Shown here: in pieces, positions 45,115-53,211 of the stretch
Position numbering within the stretch: position 1 is the stretch's first letter
Layout of the letters: every line of letters starts with the position of its first letter
Assembly (NCBI RefSeq): GCF_001613145.1
Contig: NZ_BDBU01000006.1
Coordinates: 62,001 to 126,000, forward strand
Reading direction: 5' to 3'
Source: Nocardia jejuensis NBRC 103114
Lineage (GTDB): Bacteria; Actinomycetota; Actinomycetes; Mycobacteriales; Mycobacteriaceae
DNA length: 64,000 bases
The notes under the pieces: generated by a model
Databases searched by the model: none
The model's input: the letters and a program-made list of their open reading frames with translations, nothing else
Told to the model about the DNA's origin: nothing
Position numbers and translations under genes: made by a program

Positions 45115-46029
45115 CTATCCTATGGATCGGGTTTGCGCAGGTCGCAAAGCCTGCCGAAGGAACTCGCCGAGTTCCTTCGTGATAGCGGCGGCCGGGGCCG
45201 CCAGCGATGCCTGCAACTGTGACACGTGCCAGAGGCCCTCGGTCTCGGTGAACTCCGTGCGCACGCCCGCTGCCTGGAGTTTCGCGACCAACCGGGTGCA
45301 CTGCGTGTGCAGCAGCTCGTCGGTGTCGGCCTGCACGTAGGTGGGCGGCAAACCGTGCAGATCGTCCAGCAGCGGCGCGTAGCCGGTCTCGTAGCTGTCG
45401 CCGTCGCCGAGATAGGCCGCGGCGCACGCACGGGACCAGGGACGGTTGATGACCAGATCGCGATGCCGGTCCGGGACCTCGTTCGGATCCACCCACGGCG
45501 CGATCAGGCCGAGCGCGGCCGGCACATAGCCGTGCCGGTCGCGCAGCCGCTCGGCCAGCGCGAGCGAGAGCCCGCCGCCGGCCGAATCACCGGCCACCGC
45601 GATGCGATCGGGGGCGAAGCCGGAGGCGACCAGCTCCAGGAACGCGGTCTCGGCGTCGTCCAGCGCCGCCGGATACGGATGCTCCGGAGCCAGCCGGTAG
45701 TCCAGAACCTGTACCGCACAACCGGTTTCACCGGCCAGGTACGCGGCCAGCGAACGGTGGGTGAGGGGCGAGCCCACGGTGTAACCGCCGCCGTGCAGGT
45801 ACAGCACGGTGGCGGCGTCGGACACCGGGCCCAGCGTCACGCGCTCGGCCGGGCGGCCACCCAGTCGGATGTGTTCGATATGGGTGCCGCGCGGCGAACG
45901 CTGGGCCACCGACCCCCAATCCATGAGCGCGCGTTGCACCGTGAACGGCAGCCGGTGATTCAGCATCACTCGGTACAGCGGATTCAGTGCGGCGCGCACG
46001 ACGGGCAGGGGCAGTGACACCTGTGGCAT
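45115..46029 (-). CDS. Alpha/beta hydrolase, hormone-sensitive-lipase family (LipR-like)
   Basis: A 304-residue esterase with the HSL hallmark HGGGYTVGSP oxyanion loop, the nucleophile elbow GDSAGGGL, an Asp in DTDELLHTQ and a His in GLWHVSQL. It starts at ATG 46029 with AAGGA seven bases upstream, 27 bases after the SDR stop. A lipase with an SDR and a flavin monooxygenase recalls the mycobacterial mymA operon (monooxygenase, LipR, SadH), though order differs and orthology is not claimed. It may hydrolyse the ester made by the Baeyer-Villiger enzyme. Confidence 0.88.
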   Translation of the reverse strand: MPQVSLPLPVVRAALNPLYRVMLNHRLPFTVQRALMDWGSVAQRSPRGTHIEHIRLGGRPAERVTLGPVSDAATVLYLHGGGYTVGSPLTHRSLAAYLAGETGCAVQVLDYRLAPEHPYPAALDDAETAFLELVASGFAPDRIAVAGDSAGGGLSLALAERLRDRHGYVPAALGLIAPWVDPNEVPDRHRDLVINRPWSRACAAAYLGDGDSYETGYAPLLDDLHGLPPTYVQADTDELLHTQCTRLVAKLQAAGVRTEFTETEGLWHVSQLQASLAAPAAAITKELGEFLRQALRPAQTRSIG

Positions 46030-46056
46030 GACCGGGTCCTTAAGAACGGATGACGC

Positions 46057-46896
46057 TTAGGGCAGGATGCGCTTCTGCACCACGGCGGAGATGCGCTGAT
46101 AGTACGAGGCGGTGGTCCGCACGAAAAGGTCGAGAGCCTTTGCCTCCCAACCGATCAGGACGCGGCCCTGACCCTTGCGCACGCCCTCGGTGATGGTCTG
46201 CGCGGCCATCTCGGGAGTGTGCATCGCAAGGTGCTTGTCGAACATGACGGCCAGGTTCTTCTGGTCCAGGCCCTCCGCGACGGTGGCGTTGCGAGCGACG
46301 GCGGTCTTGATGCCGCCGGGGTGCACGCAGGTCACCTTGACCGGGTCTCCGGAGATCAGCATTTCCTGGCGCAGCGCCTCGGTGAAGCCGCGCACCGCGA
46401 ACTTCGCCGCGTTGTAGGCACTCTGGCCGGGGACCGCGATCAAGCCGAAGAGGCTCGAAATGTTGACCACGTGGCCGGAGCCGGATTCGATCAGGTACGG
46501 CAGGAAAGCCTTGGTGCCGTTGACGACTCCCCAGAAATCGACATCCATGATGCGTTCGATGTCTTTGAACGGGGTGGAGTTCACGTCGCCGTGGTGCGCG
46601 ATACCGGCGTTGTTGTAGATCTGGTTGACCTTGCCGAAATGCTTCTTGACCTCGTCGGCGTAGAGCAGCACGGCCTCACGCTCGGCCACGTTGAGCCGGT
46701 CGGACTTGATCTCGACGCCGTACTTCTCGCAGCGCCGGACGGTTTCGGCCAGACCCTCGGTATCGATGTCGGAGAGTGCGAGTTTCGCGCCGCGGCGAGC
46801 CAGGTTCTCCGCCAGGGCGCGACCGATGCCGGAGCCGGCGCCGGTGATCACACAGACCTTGTCCTTGAAGTAAGCATCGTTGCTCACGGGTACCAC
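46057..46896 (-). CDS. Short-chain dehydrogenase/reductase
   Basis: A 279-residue classical SDR: nucleotide-binding TGAGSGIG (G19-G25), NNAGIAHHG, catalytic Ser in VVNISSLFG and SAYNAAK active-site Tyr and Lys. The start is GTG 46896; GTG 46887 is an alternative. It lies between the monooxygenase (18-base gap) and the lipase, in one operon. By context it could oxidise an alcohol to the ketone used by the Baeyer-Villiger enzyme, or process the product. Confidence 0.88.
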   Translation of the reverse strand: MVPVSNDAYFKDKVCVITGAGSGIGRALAENLARRGAKLALSDIDTEGLAETVRRCEKYGVEIKSDRLNVAEREAVLLYADEVKKHFGKVNQIYNNAGIAHHGDVNSTPFKDIERIMDVDFWGVVNGTKAFLPYLIESGSGHVVNISSLFGLIAVPGQSAYNAAKFAVRGFTEALRQEMLISGDPVKVTCVHPGGIKTAVARNATVAEGLDQKNLAVMFDKHLAMHTPEMAAQTITEGVRKGQGRVLIGWEAKALDLFVRTTASYYQRISAVVQKRILP

Positions 46897-46914
46897 TTTC
46901 GGTTTCTGCGAAGC

Positions 46915-48438
46915 CTAAACGGCTGCGGCGGTGGGCTGGTCGGACGTCGTCTCGTAGGCAGACGCATCGAACTTCTCGAGCAGACTGCGGAAACGGAAGG
47001 TGAAATCCGGCCAGAGTGTGGTGTTGTTGCCGTGCTTGTCGAGATACCAGGACGCGCAGCCGCCGGTGTTCCACACGGCGCCTTCGAGCTTGCGCTGCAG
47101 TTCGACGTTGTATTCGTCCTGGACGTCCTTGCGGACTTCCACGGTACGCAGGCCCAGTCGGTCCACGGTGGCCACGGCGTCGGCGATGTAGTTGATCTGC
47201 GATTCGATCATGTACACCATCGAGGTGTGGCCGAGGCCGACGTTCGGGCCCAGCATGAAGAACATGTTCGGGTAGTTGTGGATGGCCGAGCCCTTGTAGC
47301 CCTGCTGCCCGATCTCGTCGAAAAGCTCTGCGAGAGTGCGGCCGTCGCGGCCGGAGATGGTCTCGTAGGCCGGAGAGTCGGTGACGTGGAAGCCGGTCGC
47401 CACGATGATCGCGTCCACCTCGCGCTCGACGCCGTCCGCGGTGACGACGGAGTTGGCGCGGATCTCCTTGATGCCGTCGGTGACCACGTCGACATTGTCG
47501 CGCGAGATCGCCGGGTAGTACTCGTTCGAGATCAGCATGCGCTTGCAGCCGATCCGGAAGTTCGGGGTGACCTTCTTGCGCAGCGCCGGGTCGCGGACCT
47601 CGATAGCCAGCTTGGCGCGGGCGATCGTCTCCAGGATCTTCATGGCGGGCGGGAACTTGGCCAGGCCGACCACCTGGGTCTCGCGGGCGGCGTAGATGGC
47701 GGCGCGGGACAGCGCCTGCACACCCGGAACATGCTTGAACACAAGCTTTTCCACGCCGAGGTAGGGGCGGTCCGCGCGCGGCAGCAGCCACGGGGCGGTG
47801 CGCTGGTAGACGTCCAGGTGCGCGACCTTGCTCGCGATGGCCGGGACGATCTGGATGGCGGAGGCGCCGGTGCCGATGACGGCCACGCGCTTGCCGCTCA
47901 GATCCGAGTCGTGGTCCCAGCGGGCGGAGTGGAAGATCTCGCCCTGGAAGTCGTTGATGCCCTTGATATCCGGCAGATTCGGCTCACACAGCGCGCCGAC
48001 AGCGGAGATCAGGATGTCCGCGGTGAACGCGCCCTGGCTGCTCTGGATCTCCCACCGCGCGGTCTCGGCGTTCCAGCGGGCGCCGGTCATATCGCAATCG
48101 AAGACGTGCTTGTCGCGCACGTTGTACTTGTCCGCGACGCCCTGGATGTAGCGCTGGATCTCCGGCTGCTTGGAGAACGAGCGCGACCACTCCGGGTTGA
48201 GCGCGAAGGAGTAGGAGTACAGCTGCGAGGGCACGTCGCAGGCCGCGCCCGGGTACGTGTTGTCCCGCCAGGTGCCGCCGACATCGTGGCCGCGCTCCAG
48301 CACGAGATAGTCGTCCCGACCCTGCTGGCTCAACCGGATGGCCAGGCCCAAGCCCGAGAAACCGCTGCCCACGATGATGATGCGGGAGTGCCGGACCGGC
48401 TGGTTGCCGACAGCCTTGTCTGTAACCTTGCGACTCAT
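46915..48438 (-). CDS. Baeyer-Villiger-type flavin monooxygenase
   Basis: A 507-residue class B monooxygenase. FAD-binding GSGFSG (24-29), the Baeyer-Villiger fingerprint FxGxxxHxxxW as FQGEIFHSARW (F164, H170, W174), and NADP-binding GTGASA from 189 are all present, followed by the ATG motif ATGFHVTDSPAYE. It inserts oxygen next to a ketone to form an ester or lactone. It is the first gene of a three-gene minus-strand operon with the SDR and the lipase, which together would give ketone, ester and then acid plus alcohol. Its promoter and a palindromic operator lie between it and the divergent TetR gene. Confidence 0.92.
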   Translation of the reverse strand: MSRKVTDKAVGNQPVRHSRIIIVGSGFSGLGLAIRLSQQGRDDYLVLERGHDVGGTWRDNTYPGAACDVPSQLYSYSFALNPEWSRSFSKQPEIQRYIQGVADKYNVRDKHVFDCDMTGARWNAETARWEIQSSQGAFTADILISAVGALCEPNLPDIKGINDFQGEIFHSARWDHDSDLSGKRVAVIGTGASAIQIVPAIASKVAHLDVYQRTAPWLLPRADRPYLGVEKLVFKHVPGVQALSRAAIYAARETQVVGLAKFPPAMKILETIARAKLAIEVRDPALRKKVTPNFRIGCKRMLISNEYYPAISRDNVDVVTDGIKEIRANSVVTADGVEREVDAIIVATGFHVTDSPAYETISGRDGRTLAELFDEIGQQGYKGSAIHNYPNMFFMLGPNVGLGHTSMVYMIESQINYIADAVATVDRLGLRTVEVRKDVQDEYNVELQRKLEGAVWNTGGCASWYLDKHGNNTTLWPDFTFRFRSLLEKFDASAYETTSDQPTAAAV

Positions 48439-48445
48439 GAAACCG

Positions 48446-48474
48446 AGCGTAAGGTCTTATTGAGCCGGAGTCAA
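48446..48474 (-). promoter_or_regulatory. Promoter of the monooxygenase operon, leaderless
   Basis: On the minus strand, TTGACT (48474-48469), a 17-base spacer and TACGCT (48451-48446) are followed seven bases later by the ATG at 48438. This is the best-formed promoter in the window. Confidence 0.75.
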
Positions 48475-48486
48475 CAGTGTTGACTC
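48468..48486. promoter_or_regulatory. Palindromic operator, probable TetR site
   Basis: GAGTCAAC-AGT-GTTGACTC, a perfect 8-bp inverted repeat with a 3-base centre. It covers the -35 element of the monooxygenase promoter and lies just upstream of the TAAGGT box of the TetR gene, so one bound repressor could shut both. Confidence 0.75.
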
Positions 48487-48494
48487 GCGTTCAG

Positions 48495-48500
48495 TAAGGT
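48495..48500 (+). promoter_or_regulatory. Leaderless -10 box TAAGGT of the TetR gene
   Basis: TAAGGT is followed by TGGGCAG and ATG at 48508. No SD is present. Confidence 0.5.
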
Positions 48501-48507
48501 TGGGCAG

Positions 48508-49170
48508 ATGACCAAGGAGAGCGGCGTGCGAAAACCGGCTGTGTCACCTCGGGCCACCGCGACCAAACGGGTGCGATTGAGCCCCGAAGAGCGTCGTGAG
48601 CAGCTGATCACGCTCGGCACCCGGATGCTGCGCGACCGCGCCCTGGAGGACGTGTCGATCGGCGAGATCGCCCAGCAGGCCGGGATCTCGCGCGGCCTGC
48701 TGTTCCACTACTTCCCCACCAAACAGGACTTCCATCTCGCCATCGTCCAGCACGCCAACGCGGCCCTGCTGGAACGCACCACCCCCGATCGCACCCTCGC
48801 GCCGTACGAGATGCTGCGCGATTCGATCGAGCGCTACATCGACTACGTCACCGACAACCGCACCTCCTACCTGGCCCTGCTGCGCGGCCCCGCCAGCGCC
48901 AGCCCCGAGCTGACCTCCATGGTCAACGCCCACCGCCAGGCCCAGGTCGAACGCCTCCTCACCGAGGCCCCCATCCCCCTCGACGACACCGACCTCCCCC
49001 GCCTCACCCTCGCCCTGCGCGGCTGGATCGCCTTCGTCGAGGAAACCACCCTCACCTGGCTCCGCGAAGAACCCATCCCCCGCGAGGACCTCATCGACCT
49101 CCTCGTAGGCGCCCTCGCCGGCCTGGCCCTCAACCTCAGCCCCGCCCTCGCCGCCGCCCTGCACCCCTGA
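48508..49170 (+). CDS. TetR-family transcriptional regulator
   Basis: A 220-residue regulator with an N-terminal HTH (RREQLITLGTRMLRDRALEDVSIGEIAQQAGISRGLLFHYFPTKQDFHLAI) of the TetR class and a helical effector domain (YEMLRDSIERYIDYVTDNRTSYLALLRG). It is transcribed divergently from the monooxygenase-SDR-lipase operon, with a palindrome in the 69-base gap, so it most likely represses that operon and itself. The second half uses almost only C-ending codons. Confidence 0.93.
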   Translation: MTKESGVRKPAVSPRATATKRVRLSPEERREQLITLGTRMLRDRALEDVSIGEIAQQAGISRGLLFHYFPTKQDFHLAIVQHANAALLERTTPDRTLAPYEMLRDSIERYIDYVTDNRTSYLALLRGPASASPELTSMVNAHRQAQVERLLTEAPIPLDDTDLPRLTLALRGWIAFVEETTLTWLREEPIPREDLIDLLVGALAGLALNLSPALAAALHP

Positions 49171-49219
49171 GCGTCCCCGATTCGGGATCGATACCGCCGG
49201 CCGCGGCGCACGAGCCCGA

Positions 49220-49225
49220 TAAAGT
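49220..49225 (+). promoter_or_regulatory. Leaderless -10 box TAAAGT
   Basis: TAAAGT is followed by GGGGCG and the GTG at 49232. Confidence 0.5.
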
Positions 49226-49231
49226 GGGGCG

Positions 49232-49921
49232 GTGACCGTACGCGCGAAGATCTGCGGAATCCGATCCGGCACCGACCTGCGCATCGCGCTGGAGGCAGGT
49301 GCGGATGCGGTCGGCTTCATCTGTGGCGTAACGCATTTCAGCGAGGACGCGCTGACCGAAGAACAGGCTCGGCGACTTGCCGGGCTGACACCGCCGTTCG
49401 TCGACCGAGTCCTCGTCACGCACCTGCAGGACGCCTCGGAGATCGTCGGGCTCGCGGACCTGCTCGGAGCGGACACCATCCAGATCCACGGACTGGTCAC
49501 CCCGGAGACCGTCCGCAGCGTCCGAAAGATGGCGAGCGGACGCCGAATCCTCAAGGCGGTGCACGTAACCGGACAGGACGCCGTGGAGGCAGCGAAGGAA
49601 GCCGCAGCCGATTGCGATGCCGTCCTGCTGGACTCGCGAACGATCGATCGGCTAGGCGGAACGGGGCAGACTCATGACTGGTCGATCAGCGCCGCCATCG
49701 TGCGCGCGCTCGGTGAGTCCGGGCGTCCCGTCGTTCTCGCCGGCGGCCTGACCGCCGCGAACATCGCCGATGCCATCCACGCGGTCCGGCCGTTCGCCGT
49801 CGATGTCAACAGTGGCGTCGAGACCACCGACGGGGATAAGGATCCCGAGTCCTGCGCATCGTTCGTCGCTGCGGCACATCGGGCTTCGGGGACATTCGCA
49901 CCTCGAGACCCACAGCGATGA
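49232..49921 (+). CDS. trpF: Phosphoribosylanthranilate isomerase (TrpF-like)
   Basis: A 229-residue TIM-barrel enzyme with the TrpF signatures: KICGI (catalytic Cys8), GADAVGFICG, IQIHG, LLDSRTIDRLGGTGQTHDW (catalytic Asp) and AGGLTAANIADAIHAVRPFAVDVNSGVETTDGDKD. It would isomerise N-phosphoribosylanthranilate in tryptophan synthesis. Many actinobacteria, including mycobacteria and streptomycetes, lack trpF and use the dual-function PriA, so a free-standing copy away from trp genes is unusual. It may serve a specialised pathway. Its 3' end overlaps the convergent EamA gene by 116 bases. Confidence 0.88.
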   Translation: MTVRAKICGIRSGTDLRIALEAGADAVGFICGVTHFSEDALTEEQARRLAGLTPPFVDRVLVTHLQDASEIVGLADLLGADTIQIHGLVTPETVRSVRKMASGRRILKAVHVTGQDAVEAAKEAAADCDAVLLDSRTIDRLGGTGQTHDWSISAAIVRALGESGRPVVLAGGLTAANIADAIHAVRPFAVDVNSGVETTDGDKDPESCASFVAAAHRASGTFAPRDPQR

Positions 49922-50735
49922 GAACCAGAATTCCCGCGCCGACGACCGGCACGGTGAGCTGATTCCCGGCGACCACCGCGCCGACTATCGACGCGGTGAC
50001 CGCCTCGTTCAGTCCGACGATTCCCGCGGTGGGCGCATCGAGTGTTCGCAGGGCCCACCAGTATCCGACGAAACCGGGGCCTAGGAAGAACGCACCGATC
50101 GCCAGCAGTGCCATGCTCTTCTCTCCGGACGGCGGCGCGATCGTCAGCAGCGGCGCGCCCAGCACGGATGCGATCGCCAACTGAAGACCGGCGGACGACA
50201 GCGGTGCGCGATCACGCGAATTCCTCGCCACGATGGTGATCAGCAATGCGACGCATCCCGCACTGCCGAGGGCGAGTAGGCACCCGGCGAATACGTTGAC
50301 CGTCGTGGACGAACCCGGATGCCCGCCCACGACGAGCACGATCGCGGCCGTGACCAGAGCGATCTCCGTCAGCGCGATCGGATTCGATACCGTTCCGCTC
50401 CTGACGATGCGAGCGCCGACCAGCACGATCGGAGCCGCCAGGTGCAGGGCGACCATCATCGGAAGGGGACCGAGATGCAATGCGCCCATGTACAAGACGA
50501 GATTGACCACCTCGAGAACTCCGAGGCTCAGGTACAGGCGCCAATCCGAGGCGAGCGCGCGCAACGGTCGCTCCCGCCGCACGATCGCGAACACCAGCAC
50601 AGCCATTGCTCCGCCGGCCGAGACCAGCGCCGCCGAGGCGAAGCCGGTGGCCACCATGGCCATCAGCGCACTCGAGACTCCCCACAGGCTGGTGGCCGAC
50701 ACCAGGGTCAGCAACGCGCGAAGCGGCATGCTCAC
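49806..50735 (-). CDS. EamA-family (DMT superfamily) transporter
   Basis: A 309-residue protein with about ten hydrophobic segments in two five-helix halves, each with the EamA pattern (ATSLWGVSSALMAM, then LVVGGHPGS; second half GAFFLGPGFVGYWWALRTLDAPTAGIVGLNEAVTASIVGAVV). These carry small metabolites outward. Its GTG start overlaps the stop of the toroid-protein gene by four bases (GTGA), implying coupled translation. The basic C-terminal tail of about 40 residues is encoded within the 3' end of trpF on the opposite strand. Confidence 0.87.
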   Translation of the reverse strand: MSMPLRALLTLVSATSLWGVSSALMAMVATGFASAALVSAGGAMAVLVFAIVRRERPLRALASDWRLYLSLGVLEVVNLVLYMGALHLGPLPMMVALHLAAPIVLVGARIVRSGTVSNPIALTEIALVTAAIVLVVGGHPGSSTTVNVFAGCLLALGSAGCVALLITIVARNSRDRAPLSSAGLQLAIASVLGAPLLTIAPPSGEKSMALLAIGAFFLGPGFVGYWWALRTLDAPTAGIVGLNEAVTASIVGAVVAGNQLTVPVVGAGILVLIAVGLEVRMSPKPDVPQRRTMRRTRDPYPRRWSRRHC

Positions 50736-52048
50736 GCCAGCAGGAACGACACGATGGGCAGCACCAGGGCCGTGTAGCCGGCGAAGACCAGCGCCGCGAT
50801 CTTTCGCTTCGAATAGTCCGGATATCGGGTGGCGATCCCCGCCAGGGTCCCGAACGCGACGAACAGCATTCCCCAGACCACCAGTGCTCTGCTGCCCACC
50901 TTGCCGAGATCGTCTGCGAAACCCACGGCCAAGGCCGAAATCGTCAGTCCGGCGGGCGCACCGAGCCCGAGGGCGATCGCACCGGACAGACTGTTCATCA
51001 CCACGGTGTGCCCGCGCACCGACAGCACCTGCTGCGCATCCTGATGATGTGCGCCCTCGTCGCGGCAGATCATGTCGAAAATTCGTGCCGGATTGAGGCT
51101 TTCATTGACGACGGTCCGTGCGGCGAGCATCGCCTCCAGCGCCTGCGTCCCGGCGTAGGAGGTCACGAAACCCTCCGACGACGTGCGGAATCCACCGTGC
51201 TGCGCCTGCAGCGGCTCGGTCTCCTGCAGATCCAGCAGATGCGACAGCGCCTTGCGCACAGCGGGATCGAAAACCGCCGGCGGCGCGGCGATCAAGGCCG
51301 CCCCGACCGACAGGTGCAAAGTCAGATGCCGCCACGTGTCCGCGACGGCGCCTCGGCGAAAATGCTCCTCCTCGATGCGGGACCCGTCCTCTCTCAGGCC
51401 CGCGAGCAATCGGTCCACGGCGAGCATGCGCGCCCGCTCGACACGTTTGCCCCCGATAGCGGCGATCTCCGGACGAGCCAGCGTCGTCGCGACGTAGGCG
51501 GAGGCGTACATCGGATGGATTCTGGGATCGTCGTCGAGCATGGAGTCCACCAGAAATCGCGTCCCGCGCAACACGGCCTTCGCTGCGGCCTCCTCATCGG
51601 TCACCGAGAAGCTCAGCGCATGAATGGCATTGGCGGTCGCGGTGACCGAGACCGGACCCACGCGGCCGGACAGCCGCCACCCGCCCGAGTCCTCGTCCTC
51701 TTCCGCGAGCAAAGTCTCACGGCACGCGCGCGCGATCGGATCCGAGTTCGCGACTCCGAGGCAGTGCATCGCGCGCATGCGCCAGGAAAGGTCGATGGGC
51801 GCACGAAACGCCCATTCCCCGTGTTCCTCTCGATGAACGGCACCCCGCTTCACCAGGTTCGCGACCTCGGCCGCGCGAGGAACCAGCCGACTCGCCGCGC
51901 TCAGCGCGCAGACCACCTCGGCGGAATTCTGCGGATTGGGCGGGACATCGGACACCCAGCCCCAACCAGCGCCACCGTGCCCGTCGGAAAGTTGACTCTG
52001 CCGCATCCACGCGACCGCGGCATCGATCCGCTCATCCAAGTTGGACAC
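50732..52048 (-). CDS. Squalene-cyclase/prenyltransferase-like alpha/alpha-toroid protein with C-terminal membrane helices
   Basis: GTG 52048 is preceded by a GGGGGG SD-like run and gives 438 residues. The first 330 residues show the repeated helix pattern of terpene-cyclase-like toroids (AVAWMRQSQLSDGHGGAGWGW, GEWAF, DSGGWRLSG, GFVTSYAGTQALEAML). An acidic LDDDP occurs in the middle, but the DXDD of class II cyclases is not clearly placed. The last 90 residues contain three hydrophobic segments, from NSLSGAIALGLGAPAGLTI to LVLPIVSFLLA. This combination is uncommon. It might act on or sense an isoprenoid in the membrane; function is not established. It is cotranscribed with the EamA transporter. 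Confidence 0.72.
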   Translation of the reverse strand: MSNLDERIDAAVAWMRQSQLSDGHGGAGWGWVSDVPPNPQNSAEVVCALSAASRLVPRAAEVANLVKRGAVHREEHGEWAFRAPIDLSWRMRAMHCLGVANSDPIARACRETLLAEEDEDSGGWRLSGRVGPVSVTATANAIHALSFSVTDEEAAAKAVLRGTRFLVDSMLDDDPRIHPMYASAYVATTLARPEIAAIGGKRVERARMLAVDRLLAGLREDGSRIEEEHFRRGAVADTWRHLTLHLSVGAALIAAPPAVFDPAVRKALSHLLDLQETEPLQAQHGGFRTSSEGFVTSYAGTQALEAMLAARTVVNESLNPARIFDMICRDEGAHHQDAQQVLSVRGHTVVMNSLSGAIALGLGAPAGLTISALAVGFADDLGKVGSRALVVWGMLFVAFGTLAGIATRYPDYSKRKIAALVFAGYTALVLPIVSFLLA

Positions 52049-52169
52049 TGTCCCCCCAATACCCCCGGTCGCCCTACATGGTAGGCGCGCGGGACCCATC
52101 CGGCATCGGGATAGGAAACGGAGTCACCGAATATCGTTGTGCCCCAATTCCCGTGGAGAGGCAGGAAGG

Positions 52170-53129
52170 TCAGAGGGCGTGGGCGTCGAGCCAGTTGCGG
52201 GCGAGGGTGGCGGGGGTGGCGCCGGGGGCGCGGAGTTGGCGGATCAGGTCGGCGAGGTCGGTGGTGGTGAGTTCGCCGGCGACGTAGTCGAGTTTGCGGA
52301 GTTGGGGGGTGGTGAGGGTGGATTTGCGCAGGACGGCGAGGGTGTTGGCGGTGCGGAAGGCGTAGGCGGGGTCCGCGATCGGGGTGAGGTCCGTGCCGCC
52401 GTCGGGGAGGAAGGCGGGTGGGCCGGACAGGACGGCCAGCTGGATATCACCGGCGGACAAGGCTTTTCGCAGGGCCTCGTCGGTGGGGTAGGTCTGGGTG
52501 TGGGTCAGGTCGCAGGAGTAGACGGCGCGCAGGGGGGTGCGGACGTCGCGGTCGGGGTCGAGGGGTTCGCGCATCGCGTCCAGGGCGGGGCCGGTGGCGA
52601 TGCCGACCGTGAGCTCGGGACAGCGGGGGGCGAGGTCCTTCAGGGTGGCGGGGAATTCGTCCACTCGGGCGGCGAGGGCGACGACGGTGGGGCGCAGATC
52701 GGTGCCGTCGGCGGGATCCGAGACGATCAGACCTTCGGGCAGGGCGCTGTTGAGGGCGGGGGTGACCGCGTCCGGTTTGGTGGCCTTCGAGCCGGAATCC
52801 AGAGCTGCCAACAGGTCTCCGTTGACATCGGGCACGACCGTGACGGTGTTCGCGTCGAGCGCGGCCAACTGCGCGGCGCGCGGACCGAGTCCGTCCTTGG
52901 TCGCGGTGCGCGTGCCGGTGCGCGCCAAGGCCTGGGCATAGATCTCCGCGAGCATGCGCGACTGCGCGGAATCGCCCGCGCCCACGGTGAGTACCGGGCC
53001 CGCGTCGGTGCCGCCGCAGGCGACCGCGAGCGTCGTCACCGCCGCGACCAGTGCCGAACGCACGAGGACGCGGCGCGGCCGCCGGGCAGCGCGAGCGGTC
53101 AGCGCGAAAGAGTCTGTTCCACCGAACAC
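52170..53129 (-). CDS. Osmoprotectant-type (OpuAC/OsmF) substrate-binding lipoprotein, divergent copy
   Basis: The GTG at 53129 has CAGACT six bases upstream. The 319-residue protein has an N-terminal Arg-rich region, a hydrophobic segment and a lipobox LAVAC (Cys38). The mature part is a two-lobed glycine-betaine-type binding protein (VGAGDSAQSRMLAEIYAQALARTGT, LDANTVTVVPDVNGDLLAAL, ending TLARNWLDAHAL). It is read away from the complete importer operon, so it is a second binding protein that may supply the same permeases or has diverged. Its aromatic ligand-cage residues are not obvious, suggesting altered specificity. Confidence 0.8.
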   Translation of the reverse strand: MFGGTDSFALTARAARRPRRVLVRSALVAAVTTLAVACGGTDAGPVLTVGAGDSAQSRMLAEIYAQALARTGTRTATKDGLGPRAAQLAALDANTVTVVPDVNGDLLAALDSGSKATKPDAVTPALNSALPEGLIVSDPADGTDLRPTVVALAARVDEFPATLKDLAPRCPELTVGIATGPALDAMREPLDPDRDVRTPLRAVYSCDLTHTQTYPTDEALRKALSAGDIQLAVLSGPPAFLPDGGTDLTPIADPAYAFRTANTLAVLRKSTLTTPQLRKLDYVAGELTTTDLADLIRQLRAPGATPATLARNWLDAHAL

Positions 53130-53135
53130 GGCAAC

Positions 53136-53141
53136 AGTCTG
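53136..53141 (-). promoter_or_regulatory. Leaderless -10 box CAGACT
   Basis: CAGACT followed by GTTGCC and the GTG at 53129; same box and spacing as the quinone reductase gene at 22389. Confidence 0.4.
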
Positions 53142-53211
53142 CCGCGCCACCCGGCAGAAACGCGAAACCGACCCACGGTAGGCAACGTTCGCCGGTTGAA
53201 ACGGGCAATAT

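Noticed and set aside
46219..48483. A 754-codon frame opposite the monooxygenase operon
   Set aside because: Shadow of three well-supported genes, composition Gly/Val/Asp/His-rich without domains.
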